From: Candidatus Poribacteria bacterium
Lineage (GTDB): Bacteria > Poribacteria > WGA-4E > UBA9662
DNA: 64,000 nucleotides
Assembly (NCBI GenBank): GCA_002709695.1
Contig: PAQF01000057.1
Coordinates: 113,304-177,303, forward strand
Direction of reading: 5' to 3'
Part shown: one piece after another, positions 26,987-35,971 of the stretch
Layout: each line of letters starts with the position of its first letter
Numbering within the stretch: position 1 is the stretch's first letter
The notes under the pieces: model-generated
Seen by the model: only the letters and a program-made list of their open reading frames with translations
Databases searched by the model: none
Told to the model about the DNA's origin: nothing
Made by a program: the position numbers and the translations under genes

Positions 26987-27565
26987 CTAATTTTGATCTC
27001 CAGACTGTTTGTCTGTCTTTTGGGTAAGATTCCGAAGTCGATCGTTTTCAAATTGGGCTTTTTGCAATTCTTGATTAGTAAATCTCAACCTAGATGCAAG
27101 AACCTTTGCCAGCACAAAAATGACTTTAGAGGCTAATTTGGGGTCTGATTCGATCAAAGTAAGGAGTTCCGGTCGGAAAAAACCGATAATTCTTGATGAT
27201 CGAATCGCAGTAACTGTGGCTGTTCGTGGAGCGTTGTCTAACAAACCAACATCACCAAAAAAAGTGCCATTTTCTAAAGTTTTTAAAGTGATAGTTGTTC
27301 CGTCTTCTACTTTTCTTGTTACCTTGACGGTACCATCAAGGATAACGTACATCCCAGCGGAATCTTGTCCTTCAATGACGATAGTTTCGTTTTCAGCATA
27401 TATGCGTTGGTAAGAAATTCTGGCGAAATTTCTTAGTTCTCGATTACTTAAACCATCAAAAATCTGGATCCGTTTCAGTACGTCGACGATATCACGTTCA
27501 ACCTGTTTTCGGTCCGTTCGTCCAACAATGGAATCCCAAATTCCATCGTAGTATTCAGTCTCCAA
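26987..27565 (-). CDS. Cyclic nucleotide-binding domain protein
   Basis: A 192-residue cytosolic protein with one CAP-type effector domain (about 30-150): IVIEGQDSAGMYVILDGTVKV, GTFFGDVGLLDNAPRTATVTA (phosphate-binding cassette with Arg), then a helical tail rich in Gln, Asn and Lys. There is no helix-turn-helix, so it is not a CRP-type regulator; it may act by protein contact, perhaps on the adjacent transporter (inference). Start is TTG, supported by AGGA 6 nt upstream. Confidence 0.88.
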   Translation of the reverse strand: METEYYDGIWDSIVGRTDRKQVERDIVDVLKRIQIFDGLSNRELRNFARISYQRIYAENETIVIEGQDSAGMYVILDGTVKVTRKVEDGTTITLKTLENGTFFGDVGLLDNAPRTATVTAIRSSRIIGFFRPELLTLIESDPKLASKVIFVLAKVLASRLRFTNQELQKAQFENDRLRNLTQKTDKQSGDQN

Positions 27566-27612
27566 TATGATTCCTATGTTATCTGTCAGGTTTTGGAAGC
27601 ATTCTATTATAG

Positions 27613-28794
27613 TTAGTGAAGTTTGTCAACTGCAGTCCGTGATGCAATCAGAGCTTGAATCACTTTTTTAATGTCATTTTCCGTATGACTAGCAATCACT
27701 GACATTCTCAAACGACTTGTACCTTCAGGAACAGTAGGAGGGCGAATTGCAGGGGCATAAACGCCATGTTCAAACAAGACTTCTGAAAAATGTAGTGCTT
27801 GCTTAGCAGGTCCAATAATCAATGGGATAATTTGAGTCTCATTTGGCAAGAAGTCGAATCCATTTTGAAGAAGTGCATTTTGAAGATTTTGTGCATTTTT
27901 AAGCAGGTTTTGGCGAACACTAGCACAGGAACGGATGATATCAACTGCGGTTGTTGCTGCTGCTAGAGTTGCAGGAGGAAGGCCAGTGGAAAAAATGAAA
28001 CTTCTCGCCTGGTTAATCAAGAGCTCAACTAGGTTTTTGCTGGCGGCGACATATCCTCCCAGACCACCGACAGCCTTACTTAAGGTGCCAGTTTGAATGA
28101 TATCCTGATTTTGACTAAGACCAAAATGTTCAACAGTTCCGCTGCCTTTTTTTCCCAGTATTCCTAGTCCATGTGCATCATCCACGATGAGTCTTGCATT
28201 GTATTGGCAAGCTAAATCGTATATATCTGGGAGTGAGGCAATGTCGCCATCCATGCTAAAAATACCATCTGTAATGATCCATCGATGTTGATATCCGCTA
28301 GCATCTTTAAGCAGATGTTCCAAGTGGTTTAAGTCGGAATGCAAATAAATTGATTTCCTCGCTTTACTGAGGCGGCAACCATCTATAATGCTAGCATGAT
28401 TGAGTTCATCACTCAAGATTAGATCTCCTTCCACAGCTAGAGCGGGAATTACTCCAATGTTAGCCAAATAGCCTGAGCTGAAAACGATCGCAGCTTCGGT
28501 TTGTTTAAGGCTAGCAATTTTTCTTTCCAGTTTCGTATATAGATTGAGATTCCCAGTTGTTAGCCTTGAACCACTTGATCCCGTTCCGAATTCAGTCAGA
28601 GCATTATTTGCAGCTTCAATTACCTGAGGGTGTGCGCTAAGACCGAGGTAATTATTTGATCCCAAAAGTACTATCTCTTTGCCATCAATCGTAGCTCGGC
28701 CAAGTGGGATGCTTTCGATTGATCTAAGTGAGCGCCAAAGATTATCTTGTCTAAGTTGTGCAATTTTATCTTCGATCCAGCGATCGTGGTTCAT
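27613..28794 (-). CDS. bioF: 8-amino-7-oxononanoate synthase (BioF-type)
   Basis: A PLP enzyme of the alpha-oxoamine synthase family that condenses pimeloyl-ACP or -CoA with alanine at the first committed step of biotin ring synthesis. 393 residues. The PLP lysine is Lys240 in TGTLSKAVGG; Asp205 and His208 in VDDAHG hold the cofactor. The end, AIRPPTVPEGTSRLRMSV, favours BioF over 2-amino-3-ketobutyrate ligase. No bioA, bioB, bioC or bioD gene is in the window. It is divergent from the PhyH operon promoter. Confidence 0.88.
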   Translation of the reverse strand: MNHDRWIEDKIAQLRQDNLWRSLRSIESIPLGRATIDGKEIVLLGSNNYLGLSAHPQVIEAANNALTEFGTGSSGSRLTTGNLNLYTKLERKIASLKQTEAAIVFSSGYLANIGVIPALAVEGDLILSDELNHASIIDGCRLSKARKSIYLHSDLNHLEHLLKDASGYQHRWIITDGIFSMDGDIASLPDIYDLACQYNARLIVDDAHGLGILGKKGSGTVEHFGLSQNQDIIQTGTLSKAVGGLGGYVAASKNLVELLINQARSFIFSTGLPPATLAAATTAVDIIRSCASVRQNLLKNAQNLQNALLQNGFDFLPNETQIIPLIIGPAKQALHFSEVLFEHGVYAPAIRPPTVPEGTSRLRMSVIASHTENDIKKVIQALIASRTAVDKLH

Positions 28795-28848
28795 AACAAA
28801 ATTATATGAAGATTTTCAAAATCTTTCAACAATACCATTATACATTCT

Positions 28849-28877
28849 TTGACAAAAAGAATTGCATGTAGGATAAT
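28849..28877 (+). promoter_or_regulatory. Near-consensus promoter of the PhyH-thiE-isomerase-ThuA operon
   Basis: Perfect TTGACA (28849-28854), a 17-nt spacer and GATAAT (28872-28877). It predicts a short leader of about 30 nt before the PhyH start at 28913. Confidence 0.75.
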
Positions 28878-28912
28878 TAGCTTCTATGAATAGATGGTGT
28901 TGAGGCTACAGA

Positions 28913-29650
28913 ATGTTTTTAAATGATGAAGACAAAAAACACTTTAAGGAGTTTGGTTACTTAATCAAGCGAGGGGTGATAGATTCTGAGCGTATTGAAG
29001 CAGCGTTGGATGTAATCTGGGAAAATATCGAGGAAGACCGAAATGATCCAGAAACGTGGGTTGGAAAAGGTTATCGTGTCGCACCGGTTGGGGGTGAGGA
29101 CGCCTTGAAGCGTATTGTCTATAGTGATCCTGTTTTTTCGATGGCGGAGGAATTGGTAGGTAAAGGTAAACTTCATTCAGATGGTGGTGCTGGACCACAT
29201 TTGGGTTTTCCTAATTCAGGTGCAGATTGGAATCCACCAAAACAAGGACATCTTGATGGATATCATACTCTCTCAAATGGTGTTCCCAAGGGAGTTGTTG
29301 GCAGTTTTACACTGGGTGCGACAGTTTATCTTGATGAGGTCCCACCACAAGGTGGAGGGTTTACTGTATGGCCAGGGAGCCATATTGTTTGGGCTGAGTA
29401 TTTTCAGTACCATGATATTGATAGTTTACCTGGAGGGGTAGCCCCTTTTGATCTTGGTGAAGGTTTTGAATTTACTGGATCAGCAGGTGATGTTTGTTTT
29501 TGGCATCATCAAATGACACATACTGCTGGCTCAAATGTAGGACATAATGTTAGGGTGGCTGCAATTTCTCGTTTGCGACGTAAGGACTTAAATGATATCA
29601 AAGATGAATTCCCCGAGGATATGTGGCAATATTGGGAGGGTATTGGCTAA
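28913..29650 (+). CDS. Phytanoyl-CoA dioxygenase (PhyH) family protein, HxD type
   Basis: A 245-residue Fe(II)/2-oxoglutarate oxygenase that should hydroxylate an unknown small substrate. The iron site is complete: His113 and Asp115 in GHLDGYH, a distal His (His203 in HHQMTHTAG), and Arg214 for 2-oxoglutarate. WPGSH (153-157) is the usual turn before the distal His. It opens a plus-strand operon with thiE, a sugar isomerase and a ThuA protein, which suggests a role in breakdown of sugars or osmolytes (inference). Phytanoyl-CoA itself is an unlikely substrate. Confidence 0.9.
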   Translation: MFLNDEDKKHFKEFGYLIKRGVIDSERIEAALDVIWENIEEDRNDPETWVGKGYRVAPVGGEDALKRIVYSDPVFSMAEELVGKGKLHSDGGAGPHLGFPNSGADWNPPKQGHLDGYHTLSNGVPKGVVGSFTLGATVYLDEVPPQGGGFTVWPGSHIVWAEYFQYHDIDSLPGGVAPFDLGEGFEFTGSAGDVCFWHHQMTHTAGSNVGHNVRVAAISRLRRKDLNDIKDEFPEDMWQYWEGIG

Positions 29651-29652
29651 GA

Positions 29653-30264
29653 TTGATTGATTTTAAGCTGTACGCAATTACCAACCGGCGATTGTGTAAG
29701 CCAAGATTGATACAGGACTATGTTGCTTCTCTCCTTGACATTGGTGTGCGGGCAATACAGCTGCGCGAAAAAGATTTATCAGACACTGAACTGCGAAGTA
29801 TTGCAGTTCCCATTAACCAAATTTGCAAAGCCTATTCTGCTAAGCTATTCATTAATTCGAATATAAACATTGCTGTGGATGCAGGTGTTGATGGTGTTCA
29901 TCTTCCAGGATCTTTATTAGATACTATTCAAAATGCAAAAGCTAGAAATTTGTTGGTTGGGTGTTCAGTGCATGATCTTGATGTTGCTAAAAAGATGCAG
30001 GTGGCAGGGGCCAATTTTGTGACCTATAGTCCAATTTATCCGACAATAAGCAAATCAAATCCTGCGGTTGGTCTTAAAAGCCTGAGACGAATTGTGGGAT
30101 CTTTAGATATTCCGGTTTTTGCTCTTGGTGGCATGACCCCTGGTAAGGTGTCAGAGTGTTTAAATTCAGGTGCTTTTGGGGTAGCTGCTATGTCTAGTAT
30201 AATGTCTTATGGAACTGGGATTGATCAAGCGAAAAATTACTTAAAACAGATCGAGGAATACTGA
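29653..30264 (+). CDS. thiE: Thiamine-phosphate synthase
   Basis: Joins the pyrimidine and thiazole halves of thiamine. A TIM-barrel protein of about 203 residues with family motifs RAIQLREKDLSD, VDGVHLPGSLL, GCSVHDLD, VTYSPIYPTISK and ALGGMTP. I place the start at TTG 29653, right after the PhyH stop, because the protein then begins LIDFKLYAITNRR, as ThiE and TenI proteins do; a GTG at 29623 would overlap the PhyH gene by 28 bp. GGGAGGG lies 13 nt upstream. TenI (thiazole tautomerase) is the alternative. Confidence 0.88.
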   Translation: MIDFKLYAITNRRLCKPRLIQDYVASLLDIGVRAIQLREKDLSDTELRSIAVPINQICKAYSAKLFINSNINIAVDAGVDGVHLPGSLLDTIQNAKARNLLVGCSVHDLDVAKKMQVAGANFVTYSPIYPTISKSNPAVGLKSLRRIVGSLDIPVFALGGMTPGKVSECLNSGAFGVAAMSSIMSYGTGIDQAKNYLKQIEEY

Positions 30265-31046
30265 TGAAAATTGGTGTGACACAAATTATTCTTGGGGATA
30301 TGTCTATAGATGATACTATAGATCTCTGTCAGGTAGCAGGTTATCAAGCCGTCGAACTCACATTTCGAGACGGTAAGGATATCCATGTTGATTTGGATGA
30401 TGATGACATCCGTGCAGTTGCCGAAAAATTCGATGAAGCAAGCATTGAAATCACTAGTATGGCTGCTTTGAAAGGTAGTCTTTTAAGTTCAGATTCCTCT
30501 GAACGACTAGAGGCGGCAAAATCGGTTGAAAGAGCCCTCGAAATTGCAAGCACCTTAAAAACAGGTGCTATTCTGGTGCATCCAGGTCAACTTAGTGTTC
30601 AAGGCACGTATCAGCAAGCTTGGGATAACCTCGTTGGCACACTCAAGGATTTGGTTCCTGTGGCTGAACGTTGCCAAGTTGCGATTGGTCTTGAGAATGT
30701 ATGGAACAAATTTCTTTTAAGTCCAAAGGAAATGCGAGAAATTGTAGATGAGGTTAATAGCGATTGGGTTGGTGTCTATTTGGATACAGCTAATATGATG
30801 GCTTATGGTTATCCGGAACATTGGATTCGTGAACTAGGTAATCGTATTAAGCGGGTTCACCTGAAAGATTTCAACCGTGGTGAACATCGATTCGTCAATC
30901 TGCTTGATGGTGATACTGATTGGGCAACTGTAATGAAAGAACTTAGGTCTGTGGGGTATACAGATTCGGTTATTCATGAGGTTGGAGGTGATAGGGAAAC
31001 ACAGATTGATCTAGCGGACCGAATGCGGAAAATCGTTTCTATGTAG
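30264..31046 (+). CDS. Sugar phosphate isomerase/epimerase (AP-endonuclease-2 fold)
   Basis: A 260-residue TIM-barrel of the xylose-isomerase-like family, which interconverts sugars, inosose or hydroxypyruvate. Metal ligands are in the expected places: His in GAILVHPG, Glu in IGLENVWNKF, Asp in VGVYLDTANMMAYGY, His in RVHLKDF and Glu in VIHEVGGD. It overlaps the thiE stop by one base (TGATG). The precise sugar is not predictable. Confidence 0.9.
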   Translation: MKIGVTQIILGDMSIDDTIDLCQVAGYQAVELTFRDGKDIHVDLDDDDIRAVAEKFDEASIEITSMAALKGSLLSSDSSERLEAAKSVERALEIASTLKTGAILVHPGQLSVQGTYQQAWDNLVGTLKDLVPVAERCQVAIGLENVWNKFLLSPKEMREIVDEVNSDWVGVYLDTANMMAYGYPEHWIRELGNRIKRVHLKDFNRGEHRFVNLLDGDTDWATVMKELRSVGYTDSVIHEVGGDRETQIDLADRMRKIVSM

Positions 31047-31106
31047 TCGATGATATTTAAAAATAATAGTAGCATAGTCAGAAATTAATTTTTAAGGAGA
31101 TTTAGT

Positions 31107-31781
31107 ATGGAAGGGAACAACGATATTCAAGTAATTGCTTGGTCCGAATTCACTGAGCCGGAGTCTGTGTATCCAACAGGGATACATGGTTGCTTGGCAG
31201 ATCATCTCAACAGTTGTCAAGGTGTTACTGCCAGTGTTTCAAGTATTGAAGATCCCGATCAGGGGGTTAGTGAAGAGCAACTTGAATCAGCAGATGTATT
31301 GATATGGTTTGGACACGTCAAGCATGGAGATGTGGCAGATACGAGTGTGGAGCGGATCGTAAAATACGTTAAGGAAAATGGTCTAGGGTTCCTAGGGCTA
31401 CATTCAACCCACTTTGCTCGCCCATTTAAAGCGCTGATGGAAACTGAATGTTCTTTTCGCGCATACGTTGAAAATGGAACCAAAGGTGATATCAAGGTTG
31501 TAGCTCCGGATCATCCGATTGCTGCAGGTGTTAGTGATTTTACGATCCCACGAGTGGAATGGTATGGTGAACCCTATGCTGTTCCAAAAGCTGAAACTGT
31601 TGTGCTCGCTGGAGTCTATGACAATTATACAGAACTCACGCGCGACGGTTTAGCATGGACAGTTGAAAACGGGCGTGTGTTTTATCTTCGGCCGGGTCAT
31701 GAAACTTTCCCCATTTACCATATGCCAGAAGTCAAAAAGATCGTTGAAAATGCGGTGCGTTGGTTAGCGAAAGCAACATGA
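31107..31781 (+). CDS. ThuA-like domain protein
   Basis: A 224-residue cytosolic protein of the ThuA family (glutamine-amidotransferase-like fold), linked to trehalose and other sugar breakdown though its reaction is unproven. Recognisable parts: EQLESADVLIWFGHV, LGFLGLHSTHFARPFK, APDHPIAAGVSDFTI, RVEWYGEPYAV and the end GRVFYLRPGHETFPIY. AAGGAG lies 8 nt before the ATG. Last gene of the operon. Confidence 0.88.
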   Translation: MEGNNDIQVIAWSEFTEPESVYPTGIHGCLADHLNSCQGVTASVSSIEDPDQGVSEEQLESADVLIWFGHVKHGDVADTSVERIVKYVKENGLGFLGLHSTHFARPFKALMETECSFRAYVENGTKGDIKVVAPDHPIAAGVSDFTIPRVEWYGEPYAVPKAETVVLAGVYDNYTELTRDGLAWTVENGRVFYLRPGHETFPIYHMPEVKKIVENAVRWLAKAT

Positions 31782-31824
31782 TTGAAAACCTGAATCTTTA
31801 GATAATAACACTTAAGTTTTCAAT
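31781..31824. terminator. Possible shared hairpin between convergent genes
   Basis: Inverted repeat ATTGAAAAC (31781-31789) and GTTTTCAAT (31816-31824) with a 26-nt loop, spanning the gap between the ThuA gene and the convergent oxidoreductase gene. The stem is A+T-rich and the loop long, so function is uncertain. Confidence 0.3.
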
Positions 31825-32864
31825 TACCATTGTCCAAGATATAAGGAGCGGTTGCCCATCGGCATGTAAATACGAGTTCCCTTTTGTCTTTGGGATTCAA
31901 CGATACCCAATGTTATCTCTGTACTGATACGTGCCAGACGTATATTCCCTTTGGTCTCGCGTTCTGTATCAATGGCTTCAACAATATCAGCGATGCAGCC
32001 GACAGTTCCGCTTTTATGCTCATAATTGGGGAAATTGGTGTCCAATATCTCGTTAAACTTTCCGTGTTTTTTACGTAATTGAAAGTCCAAACCGTTGTTT
32101 AGTGAACGTATAACGCCATTGCTGCAATTGACTTCAAACTCATAGGCACTTCCTGGGATACTGATACCTCGAACTCCATTTCGAAACTGAATATATCCCA
32201 TTGTAATAGAGGGGTCAACTTCAGTTCGGTTATCTTCGAAGTCGTTATCATCAATATTAACATCCCCTTGAACGTAATCCACATTGGAATCACTAGCTAA
32301 AAAGAGAATCATGTCTGCTGCGTGTGTATAACTCCAAAGTGCAGCTCCCCCTGAATAAGCAATTATCGAACTGCGTTCGCCGATTTCACCGCTTTCGATA
32401 ATTTCGCGCATTTTCAAATAACCGGGTGAGAAACGGCGTTGGGTGCCCAAATTGAATTTGATATTATGCAAAACGCATATATCGTACATAGCATCCGCCT
32501 CCTCCATAGAAGCGCAAAGGGGCTTGTCACAATAAATTCCTTTGACACCATGTTCGGCGGCAAAGCTGGTGATTTCAGCATGGTTACCTGGACGAGTAGC
32601 GATGCTGATGATCTCTGGTTTTTCTTTTTCGATCATTTCTCGATAATCAAGATAGTATTTTGGGATGTTCCACTTGGTGCAGACATATTGAGCTTTTTCT
32701 TCAAGAACGTCTGCTGCAGCTACCACAGTTGTTCGTGGGTAAGATGTGTAACCAGCTGCATGGGAATATGGTAGTGATCCATGTTTATTTCCCTGAATTT
32801 CTTCGTCTATAGTCCCTCCCATCCTCCCACACCCAACAATACAGACTCGGTATTGAGCTTGCAT
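31824..32864 (-). CDS. Gfo/Idh/MocA-family oxidoreductase
   Basis: A 346-residue NAD(P)-dependent sugar or inositol dehydrogenase-type protein. The N-terminal Rossmann fold starts CIVGCGRMGG (8-17), with CDKPLCASMEEAD (about 112-124) in the position of the usual EKP loop: Glu-Lys-Pro reads Asp-Lys-Pro, keeping the key Lys. The C-terminal alpha/beta domain has AYSGGAALWSYTHAADM with the expected His. CAGGAGG is well placed before the ATG. It converges with the ThuA operon, and substrate is unknown. Confidence 0.9.
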   Translation of the reverse strand: MQAQYRVCIVGCGRMGGTIDEEIQGNKHGSLPYSHAAGYTSYPRTTVVAAADVLEEKAQYVCTKWNIPKYYLDYREMIEKEKPEIISIATRPGNHAEITSFAAEHGVKGIYCDKPLCASMEEADAMYDICVLHNIKFNLGTQRRFSPGYLKMREIIESGEIGERSSIIAYSGGAALWSYTHAADMILFLASDSNVDYVQGDVNIDDNDFEDNRTEVDPSITMGYIQFRNGVRGISIPGSAYEFEVNCSNGVIRSLNNGLDFQLRKKHGKFNEILDTNFPNYEHKSGTVGCIADIVEAIDTERETKGNIRLARISTEITLGIVESQRQKGTRIYMPMGNRSLYLGQW

Positions 32865-32921
32865 AGTATTTTCCTCCTGTTGTTTATACTACTACAAAAG
32901 TTAATTTCAGGAATATGATTA

Positions 32922-33350
32922 TCAATGTGGTAATTTTTCTCTTAAGATACCGTAAAAAAAAGCACCGATAACGGCCATTAACAACGGAACTATCACAACC
33001 CACACACCATTACCGACTAATGCATACAGGGGACCAGGACAAGCTCCTGTAAAAGCCCAGCCTATACCAAAAATAAACCCACCGATAATATATTGATGGA
33101 ACGTTCTGTATTCCTGGTTCTCGATGATGATGTCATGTCCATCAATGTCCTTTAATTGATACCTTTTGATACCTTGAATTGATAGTCCACCTATAATGAC
33201 TGCTAAACTGATAATACCATACATGTGAAATGACTGAAACCGAAACATTTCTTGGATTCTGAACCAAGAGATAGCTTCTGAGCGTGTGAGAACAATGCCG
33301 AACATTATGCCTGCAAAAAGTAAGCGCGCATCTTTCATTTTATTATCCAA
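32922..33350 (-). CDS. YeeE/YedE-type sulfur transporter, second half (PmpB-like)
   Basis: A 142-residue membrane protein with four predicted helices, matching the shorter partner of split YeeE/YedE (DUF395) transporters. GWAFTGACPGPLYALVGNG (about 97-115) carries the conserved Cys that handles thiosulfate in characterised members. It begins one base after the stop of the first-half gene, so both are made together. Thiosulfate or another reduced sulfur or selenium species is the likely cargo. Confidence 0.88.
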   Translation of the reverse strand: MDNKMKDARLLFAGIMFGIVLTRSEAISWFRIQEMFRFQSFHMYGIISLAVIIGGLSIQGIKRYQLKDIDGHDIIIENQEYRTFHQYIIGGFIFGIGWAFTGACPGPLYALVGNGVWVVIVPLLMAVIGAFFYGILREKLPH

Positions 33351-33351
33351 T

Positions 33352-33909
33352 TTAGTTTAAAATTAAAGGTAATAACACGTGAGTGGCAAAGAGACCACCA
33401 GCAAAAAAACCAACCACGGCTACAAGTGAAGATAACTGCAAATTTGATAATCCACTGATGGCATGACCCGATGTGCACCCACCAGCATAACGGGTACCAA
33501 AACCGATGAGGAAGCCGCCGATGGCTAGTTGAATTAAACCTGGGATTGTTCTTAAGTAACCCCAGTTAAAAATTTGCTTCGGAACAAGCCCTTCAAATTG
33601 TGTAATTCCGATAGCAGTTAGGCTTTGTTTTGTTTTTTCTGAAATATCAATTACATCCGTACTGCTTATGTAACCGGCGATCCAACCACCGATGACAATT
33701 CCGATAACGAAGTACAGATTCCAGGCGCCTTCCTCTTTCCAGTTGTAGGCAAAATATTTAATTTGGGACAGTGGAAATGCGGCGCAGATATGCCTTAAAC
33801 TGGCTGACACACCAAAAGTTTTTCCTCTTAAAATAAAAAGCAATGGAACAAATAACCCGATTATAGTTCCCGAGATATACCATGGCCAATTGTTGCTTAG
33901 AAAGCTCAT
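33352..33909 (-). CDS. YeeE/YedE-type sulfur transporter, first half (PmpA-like)
   Basis: A 185-residue membrane protein with about five helices, the longer partner of the split transporter. GTRYAGGCTSGHAISGLSNL (about 139-158) contains the conserved Cys. I chose ATG 33909 because GGAG lies 9 nt upstream; upstream in-frame starts (34008 or 33924) would add non-homologous residues and have no ribosome site. Located upstream of PmpB-like on the same strand. Confidence 0.88.
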   Translation of the reverse strand: MSFLSNNWPWYISGTIIGLFVPLLFILRGKTFGVSASLRHICAAFPLSQIKYFAYNWKEEGAWNLYFVIGIVIGGWIAGYISSTDVIDISEKTKQSLTAIGITQFEGLVPKQIFNWGYLRTIPGLIQLAIGGFLIGFGTRYAGGCTSGHAISGLSNLQLSSLVAVVGFFAGGLFATHVLLPLILN

Positions 33910-34245
33910 TTTGGATTTCTCCATATTATTTAATAAAAAAGCTGTTGTCTGATTTACCGTAAAATGGGTAGTTCCTATATTTCTTGTGTAATTCCCTGTG
34001 ATCTCCAAATACAGCTTGACAAGAGAGATTTCCAGTGTGTTGCGTCTTGTGGTGTTTTAGTTCAATTCAGGAATTCTGTCATTCCACTTCAATACCATAA
34101 CACAATCCACTGATGGTAACTTACTAATGATAGTAATTAATTTCTTCTTTATATTTTTGTATTCTTGTTCTGTTTTATATTGTGGTTATGGATGATTCAA
34201 GTGGTTAGTATAGTTTGAAACTGAGTTTTCTATGAAAAAACTAAG

Positions 34246-34551
34246 ATGACTAACTTTAATGATACAAAACTTTTGGATGTTGCGATGAAAGACGACAAGT
34301 TCAGTAGTTTGTGGTTTGGAAGTTGGGAGAGTAATTCAGACTCTTTAAATATAGATTACCCAACACAATATGTCGCTGAGTTAGAATTATGTAAAAAGCT
34401 GGCATTCTATTGGGGGAAAGATTTCAGGACAATCGATCGGATGTTTCAACGAAGTGGATTATACTGTGAAAAATGGGACGAGCTGAAATACAAAAACAGG
34501 GTTATAGAAAAAGCTATTAAAGACACAGAATTTACTTATCGAGACCGGTGA
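34246..34551 (+). CDS. Orphan domain of a phage/plasmid primase (NrS-1 HBD-like)
   Basis: A 101-residue fragment that matches the helical domain found near the N-terminal primase part of NrS-1-type phage and plasmid replication proteins. The signature is LCKKLAFYWGKDFRTIDRMF followed by RSGLYCEKWDELKY and IEKAI (about 50-95), the family's LAFWTG-DRLFRQSGL-REKW pattern. The catalytic primase and helicase parts are absent, so this is either a stand-alone remnant of a mobile element or a small gene derived from one. No good ribosome site is seen, and nothing else phage-like is next to it. Confidence 0.6.
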   Translation: MTNFNDTKLLDVAMKDDKFSSLWFGSWESNSDSLNIDYPTQYVAELELCKKLAFYWGKDFRTIDRMFQRSGLYCEKWDELKYKNRVIEKAIKDTEFTYRDR

Positions 34552-34604
34552 TGAAAAGATTCTTAGGTAACCCACACTTGAAATTTGATAACGTTATATA
34601 TATT

Positions 34605-35834
34605 TTATTTGTATAAGATTCCAGCTATCGTTGCAGTCATATTGGCGGCTAGAACACCTGCGATCATAGCTCGAAGTCCTATTTTAGCTAAGTCTGTTCT
34701 CCGTTCTGGTGCAATCCCGCCAATTCCACCCAACTGAATGCCAACTGAAGCAAAGTTAGAAAACCCACAAAGTGCATAGGAAAGAATGACAGCGCTTTTC
34801 TGGCTAAGTGGATTGGAACTCGTCATGATATTTGATAGATTCGTGTAGGCAATAAATTCTGTTAGAACCAATTTTTCGCCTAGTAATCTACCAGCTTGAA
34901 GGGCTTCAGCAAAAGGGATTCCCATTAGGACAGCAAAGGGGGAAAAAAAGTAACCGAGGAGTTGTTCCAGACTAAGGTTCAATAAAGATAAGATACCGTT
35001 GACTAGGGAAATTAGAGCTACAAAACCAATTAGCATGGCAATAACATTCAGAGTTAGTTTCATTCCATCAGTTGCCCCTCGACTGGCAGCTTCCAGAACA
35101 TTTTGGTCAACTCGCTCTATTGTAATATGATCAGTTGCCGATGTCGTTGGTGTTTCAGTTTCTGGAATTATAATCTTGGATATTGCTAGTGCTGCTGGAG
35201 CACTCATTACACTTGCAGCTAAGAGATGGCCTGCTATACCTGGAACTTGATCCTTTAATAAGCTGACGTATATAGCCATGACTCCACCGGCTATCGTGGC
35301 AAAACCACCCGTCATTACCACCATCAGCTCGCTCTGTGTCATCTCTTTAACAAAGGGTCTGACCACTAGTGGAGCTTCTGTCTGCCCCAAAAAGATGTTA
35401 GCGGCAGTAGAAAGTGTTTCTGCACCTGAGGTCTTCATTGTTTTCTGCATGATCATTGAAATCATTGAGATAATGAATCCCATGATTCTGAGGTGATATA
35501 GAATAGCCATAAAGGACGAAAAAAAGATAATTGTGGGTATAGCCCTAAAAGCAAGGTTTTTTACAGAGGGATCTATAGTATGGGTAACAAGGGATCTCAG
35601 GACAAAATCTGTTCCAGTATCAGCACAGGAAAGTAACCAGTTTATAGCCCTGTCACAACCTGAAAAGAAAATCTGCCCAAATTCTAGGTGCAAAATGAGG
35701 ATGGCAAAGATTATTTGTAGTCCAATTCCCCAAAATATCGGTCGCCAATTAATAGCCTTTCGATTATTGCTGATTGCGTAGGCAAAACCAACCATGGCGA
35801 AGATTCCAATAAAACTGATAAATTTTGTTAGCAA
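34605..35834 (-). CDS. Concentrative nucleoside transporter (CNT/NupC family)
   Basis: Imports nucleosides with H+ or Na+. About 409 residues, with multiple membrane helices. Diagnostic motifs: GQTEAPLVVRPF (about 153-164), FATIAGGVMAIYV, LLGEKLVLTEFIAY and SYALCGFSNFASVGIQLGG. I place the start at TTG 35834 (GGAG 7 nt upstream; protein then begins at the usual KFISFIGIF); the longer form from TTG 35873 has no site. Transcribed with no obvious partner; it may feed nucleoside salvage. Confidence 0.9.
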   Translation of the reverse strand: MLTKFISFIGIFAMVGFAYAISNNRKAINWRPIFWGIGLQIIFAILILHLEFGQIFFSGCDRAINWLLSCADTGTDFVLRSLVTHTIDPSVKNLAFRAIPTIIFFSSFMAILYHLRIMGFIISMISMIMQKTMKTSGAETLSTAANIFLGQTEAPLVVRPFVKEMTQSELMVVMTGGFATIAGGVMAIYVSLLKDQVPGIAGHLLAASVMSAPAALAISKIIIPETETPTTSATDHITIERVDQNVLEAASRGATDGMKLTLNVIAMLIGFVALISLVNGILSLLNLSLEQLLGYFFSPFAVLMGIPFAEALQAGRLLGEKLVLTEFIAYTNLSNIMTSSNPLSQKSAVILSYALCGFSNFASVGIQLGGIGGIAPERRTDLAKIGLRAMIAGVLAANMTATIAGILYK

Positions 35835-35971
35835 TTTCAAACTCCATCTTGTCTTTCTACTATAATATTCCAATGAATAAGGTAACTGTTTTGTTGGTGT
35901 ATAAGGGTTGACTCCTTATTAGTGTTTAATTTTCTCATAACATGCAACAGTATCTTACTAGCAGAAGGTGT

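Noticed and set aside
28795..28912. Search for a riboswitch before the PhyH-thiE operon
   Set aside because: The predicted leader is only about 30 nt and no thiamine-box-like sequence is present.
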